64,000 nt of DNA from Nematopogon swammerdamellus (lineage: Eukaryota; Arthropoda; Insecta; Lepidoptera; Adelidae): the NCBI GenBank assembly GCA_946902875.1, contig OX336343.1, forward strand, positions 2,580,754 through 2,644,753, in the 5' to 3' direction. The stretch's first letter is position 1, and every line of letters begins with the position of its first letter. Made by a program: the position numbers and the translations under genes. The notes below the pieces were generated by a model that was not told where the DNA came from, searched no databases, and saw only the letters and a list, made by a program, of their open reading frames with translations. Shown piece after piece: positions 1 through 9,558 of this stretch.

Positions 1-1234
1 CCAAGTTATTGACTATAATCGCGTTATTTATAATTAATTTAGATGGAGAGCTAACATTTTTAATTTTATTACATGTGAGTGTGTTTATATAGTTCCAAAT
101 TTTCTTTGGTTTATTTTCGCATTTTTTAAACTCTTTTTGGTAGTATATCTTTTTTTCATGTTTTATTAATGCCGTGGTTTTATTTCTTTGTTTAGTAAAT
201 GATTGTTTTAATTGTTCATTTTCAGGTTTTTTCTTTAGTTTTTTCCAAAGACCATTTCTTATTTTTATTTCGTTCAAAATGTTTTTATTTATCCAATCCT
301 CGCGAGGTAAGTTTTGTATTTTTCTTTTCTCTATTCTACACGATTCAATGCACATTTGCAGGTAAGATTCAAAATTATTATAATGAACGGTTTCTTTGTA
401 AGGTGTATCTGTAACTGTTTTGTGTAATTTGTTGTAGTCTATCGCCTTGTATACAACCTTTTCCTTAGAAATGTACGCGGTTTTGTTCATTTCTAGACAC
501 AGTACTTTGTGATCTGTTAATGATGTATCCGTGATACCTAGATGTAAGGTTGAATTATGTAAGTTAGTAATAATGTGGTCTATTAATGTTTTTGTTGTAC
601 ATGTTTCGCGCGTGCAATACAGTTCATCAATATTGTTAGCTATAAAGTATCCATTCTCCTCTATGGTCGTTATGTAATGTTGCGTTGTTCGGTCAGGTTT
701 AATCAAATCTATATTGAAGTCACCAAAACAAATAGCTCGTGTTTTTCCTTGCAATTGTAATTCCATTTCCTCGCAAAATAATTTGTAGTTTGTGTGTCCA
801 GGTTTATAAACAACGCCTACATCCAAAGAAAAGTTTTCTATGTGAATCCACAGATAGTTGTTATCATTGCAGTATTTACTTTCAAGATAGCTATGCTTTA
901 TGTTATTGTGAACAAAAATCGAGACACCTCCACCTATACGGTCTGTCCTGTAGTTATAATAGTGAGTATAATTTTGTAACTGTATTGTTTTGGCTTCAGA
1001 ATCGTTTTTAATCCAGGATTCAGCTAGTAAAATAACATGAATTGTTCTATTTGTTGATTTAATTATACACTCAAGTTCGTCTAGCTTCCCTAGTTTTACA
1101 ATGCTTCTAATATTAGTATATATAAATGTGAGTGAGGTCTGACTAGTAAAAAATTCACCAAAGTCTCTAAATAATTCATGCGTAACGTTTCCATTTTGCT
1201 GTGTGAGGGCAAGTGATCCTTTGGGCTTGATCAG
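1..1234 (-). CDS. LINE ORF2, APE-type endonuclease (runs off the window)
   Basis: Reading the - strand, one frame stays open from the end of ORF1 to base 1. It encodes an apurinic-type endonuclease, the nicking domain of CR1/Jockey-type LINEs. Landmarks in order: IYTNIRSI, LLAESW (catalytic Glu), GGGVSIFVH, GVVYKPG, ICFGDFNIDL and LTDHKVL, which match the conserved blocks of the family. Bases 1-420 encode the linker towards the reverse transcriptase, which must lie beyond the window edge. No ATG occurs in this frame before the middle of the endonuclease (first Met about base 744), so translation probably depends on ORF1. The frame is -1 relative to ORF1 and overlaps its end. No internal stop was found in the hand translation. 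Clade not assigned. Confidence 0.88.
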   Translation of the reverse strand, partial: MIKPKGSLALTQQNGNVTHELFRDFGEFFTSQTSLTFIYTNIRSIVKLGKLDELECIIKSTNRTIHVILLAESWIKNDSEAKTIQLQNYTHYYNYRTDRIGGGVSIFVHNNIKHSYLESKYCNDNNYLWIHIENFSLDVGVVYKPGHTNYKLFCEEMELQLQGKTRAICFGDFNIDLIKPDRTTQHYITTIEENGYFIANNIDELYCTRETCTTKTLIDHIITNLHNSTLHLGITDTSLTDHKVLCLEMNKTAYISKEKVVYKAIDYNKLHKTVTDTPYKETVHYNNFESYLQMCIESCRIEKRKIQNLPREDWINKNILNEIKIRNGLWKKLKKKPENEQLKQSFTKQRNKTTALIKHEKKIYYQKEFKKCENKPKKIWNYINTLTCNKIKNVSSPSKLIINNAIIVNNL

Positions 1235-2139
1235 TTTTTTTTGGAGTTTATAATTATTTTAGGAATTCCTTTTACATATCTAATAGTTAGGTTATTTTCT
1301 CCAGCTTCATGACGACGAGTTAGCTCAGCACGCAAGTCTTGCATTGTTTTTCTCTGTAGCGGAGTCTGGTCGGAGTAGATACGTACGTTCGCCTTCATCG
1401 ATGACTTATTTCGCAGAACGGAGATAGCGGCGTCGCGAGAGTCCAGACATATTTTAATAGATCGGTTTTGGCCGGGAGTACGTTTGCCTAGACGCGTGAT
1501 AGATCTCGGAGTCGGATGTTGGGTGCTTATTGATTGCAGGGTCTTCTGAATTTCTAACCGGTCGTGAGCGAGCTGCGCCTCTATGGATTCACTGTTCGAT
1601 TCGGGGATGCCTAGGACAATAATATTCTTTTCTCTTTCGCGGCGCTCGTTTAGTTCACTTAACATATCTTCCCAGGACGGCTGTTGTGCGATTGTAGTTG
1701 ATTCCGAGGGGGGTGAGTCTTTAAGGCCGTTTAGCTCCGATTTTAGCAACAGCATCTGCTTTGAAAAGTCTTTATGTTCGGCCTCTAAATCCGTTATTTT
1801 TGCCTTAATCTCGGCGTGTTCTCGCAGAATTAGTTTGTTTGACTCGATGATTTGGTTGTTCTGTAACTTCAGTTCCTCAATTGATGTAATTACCGAGGCG
1901 AACTTTTCATTTTGAGAGGCAGAAATCGCAGCAAGAAGATTAGATTGGGTTCGTTCGTTTTGTTCCGTAGTTAACGTACTTAGAAACTGCATGATCTCCA
2001 GTTTAAATTCATTCATATCTCCTTCGTGCTTTCGTTTTCGGAAGGTTATAGTATTAGTCGGACACTGTTCAGAAGAAGGATCGCGAGTCAAATCCGGGGC
2101 AGAACCAGCTTTATTTGTAGGTGATCGTAGGAGGCTCAT
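1231..2139 (-). CDS. LINE ORF1, coiled-coil RNA-binding protein
   Basis: 302 residues. This is the nucleic-acid chaperone ORF of a non-LTR retrotransposon. Residues about 40-145 form a long heptad-like region rich in Leu, Ile, Glu and Lys (coiled coil). It is followed by RREREKNIIVLGIPES, which begins an RRM-like domain as in L1-type ORF1 proteins, and by a basic C-terminal part (DQTPLQRKTMQDL, RYVKGIPKIIINSKKN). It lies directly upstream of the endonuclease ORF on the same strand, so the two form one element. The last codons are AAA AAA AAC TGA, a perfect -1 slippery heptamer (A AAA AAC) immediately before the stop. The frame is undamaged, which suggests a fairly young copy. No zinc knuckles are visible. 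Confidence 0.85.
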   Translation of the reverse strand: MSLLRSPTNKAGSAPDLTRDPSSEQCPTNTITFRKRKHEGDMNEFKLEIMQFLSTLTTEQNERTQSNLLAAISASQNEKFASVITSIEELKLQNNQIIESNKLILREHAEIKAKITDLEAEHKDFSKQMLLLKSELNGLKDSPPSESTTIAQQPSWEDMLSELNERREREKNIIVLGIPESNSESIEAQLAHDRLEIQKTLQSISTQHPTPRSITRLGKRTPGQNRSIKICLDSRDAAISVLRNKSSMKANVRIYSDQTPLQRKTMQDLRAELTRRHEAGENNLTIRYVKGIPKIIINSKKN

Positions 2140-2234
2140 TTCCGCTTATCAGAACTATTACGTTTGTGTAACGCTATTCTAGCTGTATCATTTCATGGGG
2201 AACAGGTTGTAAATCTTTGGATGTAGGCTAAAGT

Positions 2235-2560
2235 GTCTATTGGTAGGTAGTTCATTCAATTTCAGAGCAAGGTTGGAAGCAGTGCAGTGGGCGCGTATAC
2301 CGGCCGGGCAGGGCGGCGGCGGCGGCGGCAAGGCGCGGAGGGGGTGGAGGCAGCAGCGGGTGAGTGGAGTGAGGAGGTCTCGAGCGCGCTCGGTCAGTTG
2401 GCGGCGGCGGGGGCAGCGGTGGCGGCGGGCGGCGCGGCGCGGCGCATACGCCCCCGACCTATCTTCTGCAGTGTAGTGGGTGAGCGGGAGAGCAATTATT
2501 TTCAGGCTCTCTTTTACTCGAGGCAGGGTAAGCGGAGAGGGGCTCACCTGCACGGAGCGT
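2235..2560. promoter_or_regulatory. GC-rich, CpG-dense block, possible host promoter or 5' exon
   Basis: Bases 2281-2460 are far richer in G, C and CpG than their AT-rich surroundings, with GGC and CGG runs. On the + strand there are donor-like sites at 2360 (GCGG/GTGAGT) and 2528 (CAGG/GTAAGC); on the - strand, CAG/GTGAGC near 2547. Short open frames on both strands are low-complexity. It could be a first exon of a host gene or the 5' region of the LINE; neither is proved. Confidence 0.3.
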
Positions 2561-2794
2561 AGATTGCTTGAGCTGAACTACACAGTCCTATCTGCTAGCA
2601 GGAGTTGTACTTCTAATCACAACTTTTTCTTGTGTTAGTAAAGTGGAGTTTGGCTTGGAGTACTATTAAAATTTTCGATAAATTATTGTGCGCAACCGTA
2701 AACACGTCTAGTAACCGCAACGCTCACTGGACGAGTTATAGAATAATGAATAGAATAATGGGGTCGCTAATCAGAATGCGCATAGTAAGTAAGC

Positions 2795-2872
2795 GCCCAT
2801 CCACACGCCGCCGCCGCCGCGCCGCGCCGCGCCGCCGCGCCGCCGCGGCGCCGCCGCCGCGCCTCGAGTGAA
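2795..2872. other. (GCC)n-like CpG run
   Basis: A run of GCC/GCG triplets between AT-rich flanks. A strong donor-like site (GTAAGTAAG) sits just upstream at about 2783. It may belong to the same regulatory or exonic block as 2281-2460. No coding claim. Confidence 0.3.
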
Positions 2873-3526
2873 ATCTGCGAGAATTTATGTTGTTAATAAA
2901 GGGACCGTGTGCAGCGATCCTTATGCCCCCAGAGTTATTATTAGGGGTGGCAAGTTAATTACTTGATTTACGAAGGGGTGCCATGTCAGGTGCGCTGTCG
3001 TTACGGTAGGTCTTCTTTCAAATTTGCACAAAATGAAGAATCCAAGGCATGTTGATCTGAAAGCGACAGTATGAACTGATGAATGAATGATCGAGGATAT
3101 TTTTATTAAATCCTTTTCATATTTGCTTTTTTCTCCAAGTTGAAATATGCTTAAGGTTTTTTTTTCCTATTTTTATGTCAAAAATTATATCGAAATATTG
3201 TTGACATTACCAGCGTCGTCGATCAATCGTGTGAACTGATTGTGCTGACAGGATATGACTGAAGCAGGCTTTGGTACACAGATTAATTTCGTGGTAGGTA
3301 ATCCTCTTCTTGAGATTGACACATTTATATTAAGCTAATATGTCTATATTATATACACAGATCAGATTATATATAATAAACTTATACGAGTAAATTAATG
3401 TGTTCGTGTGATAATGCTATTTCTTATTTTCTTTAATCAATCATACATCAGCGACAAACGAATATTTTTAAATTGAATAAAGTTATTTCGTAACATTAAA
3501 ACACAGTTTTCGAAATACTTCATATA
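2873..3526. other. AT-rich intergenic DNA, nothing recognised
   Basis: No long open frame, no terminal repeats and no match to the other repeats in the window. Contains poly-T tracts and short AT-rich stretches. Confidence 0.5.
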
Positions 3527-3905
3527 TCAGCTTTGGTAGCTCAGTGGTGCGATCGACTGTCGGTCGTAAGCACACCAGTGTCCAGTACCCTTATCACGAG
3601 ATTTAACCTACACGCCGTGTTCTCCGCATCATTTTGTATGGAGAAACGAAGTTCGCAAATCTATCACTAGAGTCGCTGCTCCCTTTCTCCATACAAAATT
3701 AAGCGGAGAACACGGCGTAGCGTAGTACGCGGTGTAGGTTAAATCTCGTGATAAGGGTACTGGGCGCGGTCAGTACTCGGATGGATGACCGCTCGACCGT
3801 TGGAGCTGACCGTGGTGGTTCGTAGGTTCCTTCCCTTAAATTCTTATTTTAATAGGTGGCAGGGTTTGACCCGCCCGGGTTGACACTGAATGAAATTTAC
3901 TGCAG
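3527..3905 (+). mobile_element. SINE-A copy, split by a hairpin MITE
   Basis: The head (TGGTAGCTCAGTGGTGCG, an A box) is followed after the insertion by the 5S-like segment GGCGCGGTCAGTACTCGGAT and the core GGTGGCAGGGTTTGACCCGC. The tail is decayed. The 3580-3763 element interrupts the head. Confidence 0.75.
3580..3763. mobile_element. M11 snap-back MITE nested in SINE-A
   Basis: Left arm from about 3582 (CAGTACCCTTATCACGAG) is perfectly repeated inverted at about 3731-3763 (CTCGTGATAAGGGTACTG). The inverted match extends through TTTAACCTACAC and, after a gap, GCCGTGTTCTCCGC. An inner pair (TTTTGTATGGAGAAA) repeats the pattern. The SINE reads CACACC before it and TGGGCGCGG after it, as in uninterrupted copies. 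Confidence 0.75.
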
Positions 3906-4423
3906 CCGCGTACTGACAAATTAAAATTAAATAATTGTATTTAAAAAAATAATTTAATAAAAATAATTAATATTATTTCATTAATTTTACTTGAGATTTA
4001 TATTAAAACACAACGATTACTACATGTTTTTGTATTTTACTATCTTTTATTTTCTCTTTTACTTAGACATTCGTATGTTACATTTAACATAATTAAATAA
4101 TTCAAACTTAGTATGTAAGTTATATTTTAAAAAAAGATCTATAAGGTGCCTTCCCCGGTTCTTCCTTATAGATTGCATTGCGGAACGGGACATGACAAAA
4201 AAGAATGACGACGAACCCATACTGAATAATGTCTCAATGAAATATTGTTATTGTTGTGTGTTCCTTATGGCGAAATAAATATCTGAATCTGAATCTGAAT
4301 CATGTGGCATTACTACATAATAATTCGAAGTTTCCACGTCCAAAATGCACACGCTAAGCTAAAGGCCACTGATGTTATAGCAATGACCTTCACAAAAGTG
4401 AAGGTAGGTAACGAAAATAATTA
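3906..4423. other. AT-rich DNA with a LINE-like tail
   Basis: Mostly AT-rich. Bases 4140-4305 resemble a retroelement 3' end (CCCATACTGAATAATGTCTC, AATAAATA, then repeated TCTGAA); a related stretch is at 31960-32135. Confidence 0.45.
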
Positions 4424-4431
4424 TCCATAGA

Positions 4432-4981
4432 CATCGACATCTATTTTATAGATCGAACGTCGTACGATGCAACCTGTGCTATACGTCGATACAAGTGTGC
4501 GTGCACACACACGCAGTATTGTGATATAATACGTGACACGATCCCTACGACGATACTATCGCGCGCTCGCCCCCACCCGCCCACAGATGACAAGAACGAG
4601 CGAGAAAGACGTCATGCGGCGCGTTTGCCGTCTTTCCGCCCACTCCCATCACCAGCAGGCAAGCGAGAACGAGAACGCGATACCACCGCACCGTCACACG
4701 ATCCTATCCGTGACAGCATGGCTTCTTAACACGCCGTAACATGCTCAGGCGAAACAAACAACAACGATTGTCACTGTCACTCTTTATAACAGCAACCGGG
4801 CATGCTGCACATACGCGTCACCGACTCGATACAGACATGCGTGCGTTCAACACGCGCCGCACACGCCGCGCCGTATGAAGCGGCTGTCCGTGAAATCTGC
4901 ATTATATGCGGTTCTCGTCGAGAACATATTTGTTCGGGAGTGATGTATGGGATGGGCCAATCTATAAAATAGATATCAATG
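4432..4981. mobile_element. M5 hAT-like non-autonomous transposon, copy 1
   Basis: 550 bp with 22-bp terminal inverted repeats beginning CATCGACATCTATTTTATAG (left) and CATTGATATCTATTTTATAG (right, inverted). A perfect 8-bp target duplication TCCATAGA flanks it (4424-4431 and 4982-4989), as in hAT elements. A second copy in the opposite orientation is at 40534-41071. No transposase is encoded. Confidence 0.85.
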
Positions 4982-5227
4982 TCCATAGACACACACGCGA
5001 CATTGCTCTCAAAGTGCGGCCAATCCTCACGTTAGCACCGGAAGGAACAGTTTGTGATGAAACGCCACATAGAACGGCGGCGGCCGCCCGCACGCACGCT
5101 CGCACAATTCTACTCTACTTCTTATATAAAAGGGAGCGTGTCTGTATGTATGTAAGTTATAGTCCGGAACCATATACTGAACAAATTTTAATGCGATTTG
5201 CACCAATGGAAGGATTCGTTCTTGAGG

Positions 5228-5330
5228 CTAGCTGATATACCATCACGCTAAATAGCTTTACGGCTGAGCATTATCAATGAAAGTATAGTATGGACGGGAG
5301 AGTGAGAGAGAAAATAACGTTAGCTATCTT
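5228..5330 (+). repeat. REP-U fragment
   Basis: CCATCACGCTAAATAGC followed by TATAGTATGGACGGGAGAG; the same order occurs at 7495-7570. Confidence 0.5.
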
Positions 5331-5434
5331 TAATTACGTATCAAAGTTAGACAAAGTCTCTTTACACCTGATTCATTCACTTAATTAATAAGTGTTTGTA
5401 GTTAGAACTCTCAGCTTTGTTAATCTTGCTCTCG

Positions 5435-5720
5435 GGCTGTGTTTTCGATAGACGATGACGATGATGATGTTATGGGCGGTGTTATTATGTCGCTAGTCAC
5501 TAAATACTTGTAAACAAAAAATACCCTTGTCGGTTCTTCTTCGTGGGTGTAATCGAACCGGATAGAGCAAATTGTGACAAGTTCTAGTGCAGTCTAACTG
5601 CCATATGAATGTTCAATAAACAATACAACAATACAATACAATCATATTTTCGTTTAAATCGGATTTGCTATTAAACCGAATCTACCGCGAGCGAAGCCGC
5701 CGGCAAGAGCTGGTGTTACA
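5435..5720 (+). repeat. Retroelement 3' tail ending in AATACA repeats
   Basis: Carries GGTTCTTCTTCGTGGGTGTA and CGAACCGGATAGAGCAAATT, then CAATAAACAATACAACAATA. A second copy is at 29803-30030. Bases 5655-5700 add a REP-U piece (TTTAAATCGGATTTGCTATT). Confidence 0.6.
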
Positions 5721-5910
5721 TAAGTTACATAACGCATTCGCGGTTGTGTTGCGTTGCGATGCGAGTTACATTCGCTGGTTACGCTTCCTTAGTCGCACGC
5801 GAAATTCCAAAGTCACTGATGGTGCTGAGTTAGTCTAAGTGTAACCTCGTGAGTGGTGGTTTATACACCTGTCAAAAAAACGAGGAGGATTTTATCATTT
5901 AGTCGGCTTA

Positions 5911-6046
5911 GGCCCACTTGCACCAACACGAATTTAACGATATAAACCAGTTTAACTCGTTAAGCTAGCACCCGTTGACTGTGGGAACCGCGTTTAAATC
6001 CATAACTCGCTACTTAACTCTAAATTCGTGTTGGCGTAATTGGGCC
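5911..6046. mobile_element. M2 Harbinger-like MITE, copy 1
   Basis: 136 bp with inverted ends GGCCCACTTGCACCAACACG and CGTGTTGGCGTAATTGGGCC. A 3-bp TTA is present on both sides (5908-5910, 6047-6049), the PIF/Harbinger target type. Confidence 0.8.
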
Positions 6047-6099
6047 TTAGTTCGTTCAACTCGCTGATCTTGTGGCGACATCTAGCCATAGTGCATGAA

Positions 6100-6260
6100 A
6101 TTTATCCTTTTAAGGTTCCGTACCTTAAAAGGAAAAACGGAACCATTATACGATCACTCCGGTGTCCGTCCGTCTGTCACAGAGGTTTTTCTCGAAAACT
6201 AATTAACGTTGAAACATGTTTGTCATACATAATATATCACTCAAAAAATTTATTTTACAG
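6100..6260 (+). repeat. Dispersed repeat starting AAGGTTCCGTACCTTAAAAG
   Basis: Palindromic start, then TCCGTCCGTCTGTCACAGAG. Related in organisation to REP-G and to 9365-9505. Confidence 0.45.
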
Positions 6261-6524
6261 TAATATGGGGGACAAATTGGATACCAATAAAAAAAGTTTA
6301 AACTAGCATACCATAAAACATACAATTTAGGATTTATTTTTGAAGATTATTTATGAAGTGAAATATTTTCTCATGTGTAGACGCGATAACAATTCCTTGA
6401 AATACTACCACGCATACGCAATAATAATAATATGTAAGTTCTAACAGATGCTTTGTAAGAATTCGTTGTAGTCTTGTATGTAACTGTATTACCCAGTCAT
6501 ATAAAGGAGCGAACCTACTAACCG

Positions 6525-6745
6525 GGAGCATTCGCGCCGCGAACAAATGTTCGCGGCGCGAACTTTAACTTACCCGGATTGTGGGGACTCGGGATACAAC
6601 TTGTGGTATGTATGTATTTTCCTAGAAGACTGATTAAAATTTGGGTAAAATTTAGTTACCTATTGAGTGGCGAGACATAATTCGCGGCGTGAACTTTTGT
6701 TCGCGGGGCGAACTGTTGTTCGCTGCGCGAACTTTTGTTCCCGGT
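6525..6745. repeat. GCGC-rich hairpin cluster
   Basis: Perfect 15-bp inverted repeat TTCGCGCCGCGAACA at 6531-6545/6548-6562. Three variants of GCGAACTTTTGTTCGC follow at about 6681-6740. A related hairpin is at 9519-9558. Confidence 0.6.
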
Positions 6746-7069
6746 GAGTACCTACGCTCCTTAACAAGAGAGCCGTGTTCTCCTTGCGTCTTATGTGTAG
6801 TCACGCATTCTCGAATACGACATTTGAATGGCAACACCAAAAGAGCAAATACGCCAAGCTACAGTGAGCACGGCACGCTTCAATCACTTCTCAGCCCTCC
6901 TTCCTGTCAGATCCGTGTAGGCGCGGCTTTACGCTGAACGCTCTCGGCGAGAGTGCTCGGCGGCGAACTCTGGAACGTATCTGTTCGAAATTCGAATGTG
7001 ACGTTTTGTAATGGCGGAACGTGGGATGTCGTTATTGGTTGCGGAACGTGATCTTGCGGATGTAATGAA

Positions 7070-7152
7070 GTTTTTTTTTTATATGGCAACTGACACGGTG
7101 GATTCAGCCCATAACACCTTGGTGAACGAGGTGCCATGTCAGTGCTTCCTTT
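7070..7152 (-). repeat. SINE-A tail fragment
   Basis: CAACTGACACGGTGGATTCA and GAGGTGCCATGTCAGTGCTT match the inverted SINE-A 3' end; poly-T marks its A tail. Confidence 0.65.
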
Positions 7153-7169
7153 CTACAAATCTCGTACTT

Positions 7170-7305
7170 TAAGCCTAGGTCCGTCCATCCGTCTGTCTGT
7201 CCTACTTTCAAAGGAGCTGTATCTTTTGAACCGTAATGGCTAGCCGGTTGAAATGTTCACAGAATATGTGTCATTCATTTATTATGGCTGATATACCTGA
7301 TATAC
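7170..7305 (-). repeat. REP-G fragment
   Basis: GTCCGTCCATCCGTCTGTCT, then CTAGCCGGTTGAAATGTTCA and CAGAATATGTGTCAT as in full REP-G copies. Confidence 0.6.
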
Positions 7306-7319
7306 TATTAAATAATAAT

Positions 7320-7486
7320 TATATCTGGATCTGCAGCACGAGGTCACCAAAATGTGGCCCGTCCATTCGACGATCGTTGTGCCTATAGTACTATTAAGTA
7401 ATCTGTGGCATGGGCTCATAGCGAAGAGCCTCGATGGACACCTTGAGAGGCTCTCGCTGAGTGGTTGGGTTCAAAGCAAAGTGTAG
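7320..7486 (+). pseudogene. R4-like LINE C-terminal fragment
   Basis: Encodes YLDLQHEVTKMWPV through LERLSLSGWVQSKV and a stop. This matches the end of the 48-50 kb ORF (YLDLQHKVTKMWPV...LERLSLSGWVKGQI) but with a replaced segment after VVPIV. Truncated on both sides, so non-functional. Confidence 0.75.
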
Positions 7487-7494
7487 TTCTTTAG

Positions 7495-7690
7495 GCTCAC
7501 TATCACACCATCACGCTGAATAGCCCTATCTGAGCAGTATGAAATAAATTATAGCATGGACGGGGGAGAGAGAGAGAGAGAGAAATAATATAAGAGAAGT
7601 GATCGTTTATTATCATAAATTTGCGTTTAAATCGGATTTGCTATTAAATTGAGTCTACCGCGAGCGAAGCCGCGGTGAAAAGCTATTATA
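7495..7690 (+). repeat. REP-U copy with (GA)n
   Basis: CATGGACGGGGGAGAGAG, AGTGATCGTTTATTATCAT, TTTAAATCGGATTTGCTATT, then TACCGCGAGCGAAGCCGCGG. The inverted copy is at 35055-35275. Confidence 0.6.
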
Positions 7691-7691
7691 A

Positions 7692-8000
7692 CATAAGATA
7701 GATAGATAGAAATACTTTATTGCTCCAAAAAAACATTTTACATAAACAGACAATAAGTAATTTACATGAGGGGCAAAGGCGGACTTATCCCTTAACAGGG
7801 ATTTCTCCCAGTCAACCTTTGGATGTTTGAGAGTCGTATGTTGTGAGATATATGTAAGTAGGTAGTAGCAAAAGACTTGAGTGTGGAAATGTAAAATATA
7901 ATATATGGAAAATAACTATGATAAACTATAATATACACTACATATAAGTACGTACTAGTTAATTATTATTATAAGTTAATTATTAGGTATTATTATTATA
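7692..8000 (-). repeat. LINE 3'-end remnant
   Basis: GATAGATAGATAGAAATAC, TTTATTGC, then GGCGGACTTATCCCTTAACA. Inverted, this is a retroelement 3' UTR with AATAAAG and a TATC tail. Confidence 0.45.
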
Positions 8001-8577
8001 AGATCATGCAAAGAAATGTCAGGTATTAGTTATTTGTTACAGACTCTTAACTAAAAGTTATTTTAGCTACGTCACTGATGTTTAATCCTGATACAAATCC
8101 ATGCGAAATAATATTAAATTTTTCTTATTATATAAAATAATAAAATATGTTAAGCGACGTTATTCCTCTATATAATTATAAAAATAGAAACACGGCCTAA
8201 CCTGCATACATACAATACATTATTAGCTTGAAGATATACAAAAGGATAGGCCAGTTGAAGGACCTTTACGCAAGAGCTCTCACAATAATCGAGGAGGCCT
8301 CCAGACTAGGGTTACCAGACGTCCGCCACTTTCCGCCCTACAAATCTGACCTTGTCCTATGAGCCGTTCTATTTTTTATTTTTTTTATTTCAAGGACAAC
8401 ACAACAGCTTTAAACATATACCCACCATCCAAAATAAACAAGGTTATTAACAAATAATAACTCTCATACAAATCTGAAAAATACTCTTTGCTAACTCCAA
8501 CTATAAATACCTACTCCAACTAACAACCTATAATAATATATTTATAAAAAGTCGTGTGTCGTGTCAACTTCCCTGTC
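8001..8577. other. AT-rich intergenic DNA
   Basis: No gene recognised. Near 8308 TAGGGTTACCAGACGTCC resembles an M6 end, but no partner end was found. Confidence 0.4.
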
Positions 8578-8580
8578 TAA

Positions 8581-8715
8581 GCGCGTCTTGCACCAACACG
8601 AGTTTAAAGTTAAGTAGCGAGTTATGGATTTAAACGCGGTTCACACATACAACGGGTGCTAGTTTAACGAGTTAAACTGGTTTATATATTAAATTTGTGT
8701 TGGTGCAAGTGGGCC
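8581..8715. mobile_element. M2 Harbinger-like MITE, copy 2
   Basis: Opposite orientation to the 5.9-kb copy. Inverted ends CTTGCACCAACACGAGTTTA and TTGGTGCAAGTGGGCC; TAA flanks both sides (8578-8580, 8716-8718). Confidence 0.8.
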
Positions 8716-8734
8716 TAAGTGCTTAAGATAAAAT

Positions 8735-9083
8735 AAAAACCCGCCAAGTGCGAGTCGAAGTCGCGCACAGAGGGTACAGTATCACCATGTCATGGTCAGC
8801 GCCACTCACGCTATCTATGTATTAGTTCAAATTTAAAATGCTTCATACTCTTTTCGGTAGATGGCGCGCATACACTTTTTAGTTTCTTCTATGGGGAGCC
8901 CGTGAATTTCTTAATTTTTATTATTTGTTGTTATATCGGCCATAATAATAACACATATTCTGTGAAAATTTCAACGGGCTACATATTACGGTTCAAGAGA
9001 TACAGCCCTCGGATAGACGGACAAACAGACAGACAGCGTAGGCTTAGTAATAGGGTCCCGTACGACGGATACGGAACCTTAAA
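8735..9083 (+). repeat. REP-G copy
   Basis: CCAAGTGCGAGTCGAAGTCG at the start, TGTGAAAATTTCAACGGGCT, CAGACAGACAG, TACGGATACGGAACCTTAAA at the end. Confidence 0.65.
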
Positions 9084-9364
9084 AAACAAAAAAATATCGA
9101 GTCCCCTAAAACACGTAATGACTCCTGGCGACCCTACTCGGACCGATGCGATGATTCAACGCTTCGGATATCGAAGAGCGGAGCCGAGCACAATACCCGG
9201 GCGGGTACCGGCCGTAATTAATCACATTTTTTCCATTCAAATGCAATCGTGATCTTACATTAGACCGGGAGATATCTTTTGTGACGAAATGTATTACGTT
9301 TTGTACGGGTGTTGGAGATAAAACCTTCTTGAGGTGTTCGAAAGACGGACTAGGCACGATATTC

Positions 9365-9558
9365 TTTTTAGGGTTTCGTAGCCAGTGACGATTGCAGGGA
9401 ACCCTTTTATCGAGTCACGTGTCTGTCCGTCCGTCCGTTTGTCACACGCGCTGATTATCCGAGGTGATTACTCCGGGACTTAAAAGCTCAATAAATGTTA
9501 TGGAGCGTACTCATCGGGAACAATCGCGCCGCGAACAGTTGCTCGCGGCGCGATTGTT
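9365..9558. repeat. REP-G-like piece plus GCGC hairpin
   Basis: GGGTTTCGTAGCCAGTGACG and GTCCGTCCGTCCGTTTGTCA, then a perfect 16-bp hairpin arm AACAATCGCGCCGCGA at 9519-9534, inverted at 9543-9558. Confidence 0.5.

Noticed and set aside
2188..2553. 121-codon - strand frame in the GC-rich block
   Set aside because: Low-complexity Arg/Pro/Ala product of a GC-rich sequence, no domain.
4533..4739. Frame MTRSLRR... also present at 40781-40981
   Set aside because: It lies in the two M5 copies; the whole element is similar, so shared reading frame is no evidence of coding.
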